A stretch of DNA of 64,000 nt, from NCBI GenBank assembly GCA_018266215.1, contig JAFEAV010000022.1, positions 1 to 64,000 on the forward strand, written 5' to 3'. The stretch comes from Cyanobacteria bacterium SZAS LIN-3 (GTDB lineage: Bacteria > Cyanobacteriota > Vampirovibrionia > Obscuribacterales > Obscuribacteraceae). The position numbers and the translations under genes were made by a program. A model generated the notes under the pieces. That model ran no database searches, was not told where the DNA came from, and was given only the letters and a program-made list of their open reading frames with translations. This document shows, piece after piece, positions 61,275 to 64,000 of the stretch; position 1 is the stretch's first letter; every line of letters starts with the position of its first letter.

Positions 61275-62249
61275 TCAATGCAGCGGAGAAAAAAGATTTA
61301 TATCGGTCCCAGTATCCCGACCGTCAACGAGCTCGCAATGCAGACGCTTTTTAAACAGATCCAGCTGCGCCGGGGTGAAATCACGATAAGACAGGGTCAG
61401 GCGCTCCAACTTCGGCAACTGCGCCAGACTGTCAATACACTTGATTGTTATTTTGGTATCGGTGAGATTGAGTTTTTGCAGTTTTTTTAACGGGATCAAA
61501 CTGGCCACCCCGGCATCTGTAATTTTATTGATCGCCAGTGAGAGGTCGGACAGATTGCTCAAAGGTGCCAGATGCTTGAGACCGGCATCGGTGATACGCA
61601 CATTTTTCAAGCGCAACAAATGAAGTTTCTTCATTCCGGAAAGATTAGCCAGACTGGCATCATCAAACATATTTTGCTCTGTGTCCAGACGGAGCATGTC
61701 GTGCAAATTGCGCAGGGCGACAAGACCTTTACCTGTGACGAGCGAGCTTTTGAGCACGAGAAAGCTCAATTCGCGGGCTTTTTGCAATTCCATAAAGCCC
61801 CGATCGGTTATGTCCACGTCGGTCAGGGTCAGCCCCTGTAGTCGCGGCAAGCACTTCAGGGCTCGGAACTGCTGATCGGTGACCGGAAGCCGCTCCATCT
61901 CAAGGAATGAGACATAACCGGGCGGCAGAGAATCCAGGAATGAGAGGTTTTCAGCGCCCTGGTAACCGATCTTCAAATCAAATTTCATATCCGGACTGAC
62001 CGGCACATCCCCGCGAGCCGCCGCATAAAACTTGCTGTAATGGGAAGCAAAACCTCCGGTAGGAGCCGGTTTAAGCCGGTAAAGCGAACCGGCGATATAG
62101 TCTTTTGGGAAGGACAAAATTATGCGCTCGCCGCCCACAGCCGGCGGAGCCGCCAGGCCTGGCTCAACGGAAACACAAGAGAGCAGGCAAAGCAATAGGC
62201 TCCCACCAACGGCGGAAAGGATGGCGCGACGTTTTATCTCACCACGCAT
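61275..62249 (-). CDS. Secreted leucine-rich-repeat protein (paralogue C)
   Basis: A 324-residue exported protein. Basic start, then a hydrophobic signal (AVGGSLLLCLLSC) where LLSC may be a lipobox, so a lipoprotein is possible. The early phrase IILSFPKDYIAGSLY matches paralogue B. About eight LRRs follow (LQGLTLTDVDITDRGFMEL; LSDLSLAINKITDAGVASLI). It ends in FSPLH. No clear ribosome site; the start is chosen at the ATG that opens the signal. It is first of a two-gene LRR operon. Confidence 0.8.
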   Translation of the reverse strand: MRGEIKRRAILSAVGGSLLLCLLSCVSVEPGLAAPPAVGGERIILSFPKDYIAGSLYRLKPAPTGGFASHYSKFYAAARGDVPVSPDMKFDLKIGYQGAENLSFLDSLPPGYVSFLEMERLPVTDQQFRALKCLPRLQGLTLTDVDITDRGFMELQKARELSFLVLKSSLVTGKGLVALRNLHDMLRLDTEQNMFDDASLANLSGMKKLHLLRLKNVRITDAGLKHLAPLSNLSDLSLAINKITDAGVASLIPLKKLQKLNLTDTKITIKCIDSLAQLPKLERLTLSYRDFTPAQLDLFKKRLHCELVDGRDTGTDINLFSPLH

Positions 62250-62597
62250 AGAGTACACACCAGAAGTAATAGCAGCCAAAGTCATCTTACCAACCAGCTA
62301 GGGATATTGACGGCCGAGCAAACAGAACTTACGGGATAAAGCCGCGGGCCGCTCAAAATCCCTCAAATAATTTCCGTCCAGGGTAATTTATGGTCGGACA
62401 ACCGGCCGACCAAATCAGAAGCCAACATTTATCAGACGCAAAATGAGCCGGACGGGACGAATACGCTGTTGACACGGCCTTTCGTCACAAAGCGCATATT
62501 TGACCCCGGAGGCGGGCAAATGACTACCACAGGGCTCTACCAGAGAGCCCCAGGCAGCTCACCGCCGGTAGTATCACCCAACAGACGAGAGATATAA
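62250..62597. other. Divergent intergenic region
   Basis: About 350 nt between the LRR operon (minus) and the NTF2-like gene (plus). TTGACA occurs at 62469-62474; the best following -10 candidate, CATATT, is 20 nt away, longer than ideal. No gene seen. Confidence 0.45.
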
Positions 62598-63536
62598 ATG
62601 AGCAAGCGTAAAATATCAAAGTTATTAAGAGCAGCCAAATGCCTGACGCTCGCAGCGGCACTGTCATCGCTGGCGATCATTCCCGGACCACTCCCGGCTC
62701 AAGCAGCCGATACCGGTGGAGATGACGACAAAGCCATTCGCGCCCAGGCGACCGACTACGCCAGAGCCTTCGCCGCCGCCGACGCCAGAGCCCTGGCGCA
62801 AATGTGGTCAGAGGACGGCTCTTTCACCGACGCCCAGGGCCGCGATTATAAGGGTCGGGCAGCCATCGAAAAATACTTCAGCCAGTCGCTGAGCAGCAAA
62901 GCTGCACAGACTTTGAGCATCACCATTGAGTCAATAAAATTCCCCGCTCCCAATGTCGCCATCGAGGAAGGAACAAGCCGCATAGCCAGCGGACCGGGCA
63001 CAGGCAACACCGGCCACTATGTGGCGGTCCACACCAAAAACGGCGGCAAATGGCAGATGCAGACCGTGGCGGAAACGAATTGCACAGCCGCTAACAGCGC
63101 CAACAATTTAAAAGATCTGGACTGGCTTGTAGGCACCTGGTCCATTAAAAACCAGCCCCGCGCCACTCATCTAAAAACCATCTGGTCAAAGGACAAAACT
63201 TTCCTGGTCTGCCAGTATCTAAGCGACGACAAGCAGGCACCGCTTGAAGAGCTGCAAATAATTGGCTGGGACCCGCGGGGCCAGAGTATCGTAGCCTGGC
63301 ACTTCGGCGCCACCGGCGGATTTGGCTGCGGTCATCTGGCTTTTGACGGTAAGTCCTGGCTGGAAACAGCCTCAGCGACAGAGCCAAGTGGTGTCACCGG
63401 CAGTGCCAATTACAAACTGACGCAGGTGGACAAAGACAACTTCACCTGGCAATCATTCGGACGCGTCAGAGACGGCCGCAGACTGCCGGACTCCACAGCG
63501 CTGACAATCATCCGCGACAGCCAAAATGCACAGTAG
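62598..63536 (+). CDS. Secreted NTF2-like (SnoaL/SgcJ-type) two-domain protein
   Basis: A 312-residue exported protein. Signal peptide (LTLAAALSSLAIIPGPLPAQA), then an NTF2-like domain (about 43-165) with the SgcJ/EcaC-type pattern YARAFAAADARALAQMWSEDGSF, KGRAAIEKYF and GGKWQMQTVAE. The C-terminal half (about 172-308) starts LDWLVGTWSI and has repeated strands, resembling DUF1579-like or lipocalin-like barrels. NTF2-like domains bind small ligands or catalyse varied reactions, so no specific activity is claimed. GAGAGA is before the ATG. A Gly-rich gene follows 16 nt later. Confidence 0.82.
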   Translation: MSKRKISKLLRAAKCLTLAAALSSLAIIPGPLPAQAADTGGDDDKAIRAQATDYARAFAAADARALAQMWSEDGSFTDAQGRDYKGRAAIEKYFSQSLSSKAAQTLSITIESIKFPAPNVAIEEGTSRIASGPGTGNTGHYVAVHTKNGGKWQMQTVAETNCTAANSANNLKDLDWLVGTWSIKNQPRATHLKTIWSKDKTFLVCQYLSDDKQAPLEELQIIGWDPRGQSIVAWHFGATGGFGCGHLAFDGKSWLETASATEPSGVTGSANYKLTQVDKDNFTWQSFGRVRDGRRLPDSTALTIIRDSQNAQ

Positions 63537-63552
63537 CTCTGGAGGGAAAAAA

Positions 63553-64000
63553 GTGAACAAGCAAAAATCATTCAGAGCCTTCTTTCTCGCCATCACCTTT
63601 GGCCTGGCGGCCACTGGCTGGGCGGCGACATCACTGCTGGAAGGCGGTGAGGCGCAAGCACGCGGCGGTGGCGGGCATGGCTTCGGCGGCGGATTTGGCG
63701 GTGGCTTCGGCGGCGACCGTGGCTTTGGCGATCGAGGTTTCGGCGATCGAGGCTACGGAGATCGCGGCTACGGCGGGCTCGGTGACGCCGACAGATATCG
63801 CGGCGATGGTGATATGGGAGCGCGTCCGGCGGTATCGGACGCCGAGCGCACTGCGGCAGCCGATCACACTTACGGCAACGCTCTCTCCACTGATGGCGGC
63901 TTCGGTCGCTACTCCAACAGCGCGGGCCACGATTTCAGTCAGACGCATCCCCTGGCCCAGGCAGATCTTGTCGGTCGCGGCAGTGACGTGCGGGGCGATT
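63553..64000 (+). CDS. Secreted glycine-rich protein, truncated by window edge
   Basis: At least 149 residues, open to the edge. GTG start with GGAGGG upstream. An N-terminal hydrophobic signal (AFFLAITFGLAATGWAATS) is followed by a Gly-rich tract and a short repeat GFGDR / GYGDR (about four copies near residues 56-75). The rest is polar. It lies 16 nt after the NTF2-like gene, in the same probable operon. A Gly-rich, aromatic-spaced repeat suggests an extended or matrix-type protein; function unknown. Confidence 0.7.
   Translation, partial: MNKQKSFRAFFLAITFGLAATGWAATSLLEGGEAQARGGGGHGFGGGFGGGFGGDRGFGDRGFGDRGYGDRGYGGLGDADRYRGDGDMGARPAVSDAERTAAADHTYGNALSTDGGFGRYSNSAGHDFSQTHPLAQADLVGRGSDVRGD

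Overview
The window reads as chromosomal DNA of a double-membraned (Gram-negative-type) bacterium. A complete RND efflux pump with a periplasmic adaptor, many Sec-type signal peptides and giant secreted beta-helix proteins all point that way. The mix of giant FHA-like proteins ending in a FecR-like domain, TPR/VWA proteins, LRR paralogues and many lineage-specific genes reminds me of the Obscuribacterales/Vampirovibrionia (Melainabacteria). That is an inference from gene style; no rRNA or housekeeping marker is present to confirm it. I found no tRNA, rRNA, CRISPR array, transposase or phage structural gene.

Region 1 (1-7.3 kb) is a block of ten genes, all on the plus strand. Most have a good Shine-Dalgarno and all end in C/G-rich codons. 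They include a DUF3228-like protein, a GNAT acetyltransferase, a 20-21-residue-repeat beta-solenoid, a three-S1-domain protein and six genes I cannot name. Two strong hairpins close the block.

Region 2 (7.5-15.8 kb) has a secreted TPR protein, a three-gene membrane-protein operon, several small genes, a candidate small RNA, and a histidine kinase divergent from an OmpR-type response regulator. Region 3 (15.8-21.7 kb) is an efflux module: periplasmic adaptor, RND permease, and a regulator with two MarR domains in one chain. Region 4 (21.8-31.9 kb) is mixed. It holds a TPR-matrixin-like metalloprotease whose stop overlaps the start of a nucleoside-phosphorylase-fold gene, an alpha/beta hydrolase, a TerC-like protein with a zinc ribbon, a GH130-like enzyme divergent from a cPRD-like receiver protein, and a PaaI-type thioesterase.

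Region 5 (31.9-39.6 kb) has a TPR/coiled-coil protein overlapping a PDZ-like/VWA protein, then a third gene that looks like the fusion of both but with a decayed metal site. A J-domain membrane protein and a GT39-like glycosyltransferase follow. Region 6 (39.6-56.8 kb) is two paralogous giant genes (about 1,980 and 3,618 residues) with matching promoter sequences. Region 7 (57.3-64 kb) encodes secreted proteins, including three LRR paralogues that share the C-terminal residues PLH, an NTF2-like protein and a glycine-rich protein cut by the window edge.

Taken together the window is rich in envelope and secreted proteins (efflux, adhesin-like giants, LRRs, VWA/TPR, glycan-active enzymes), alongside a compositionally distinct block of soluble unknowns. 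All family assignments come from reading motifs by eye; no database search was run.
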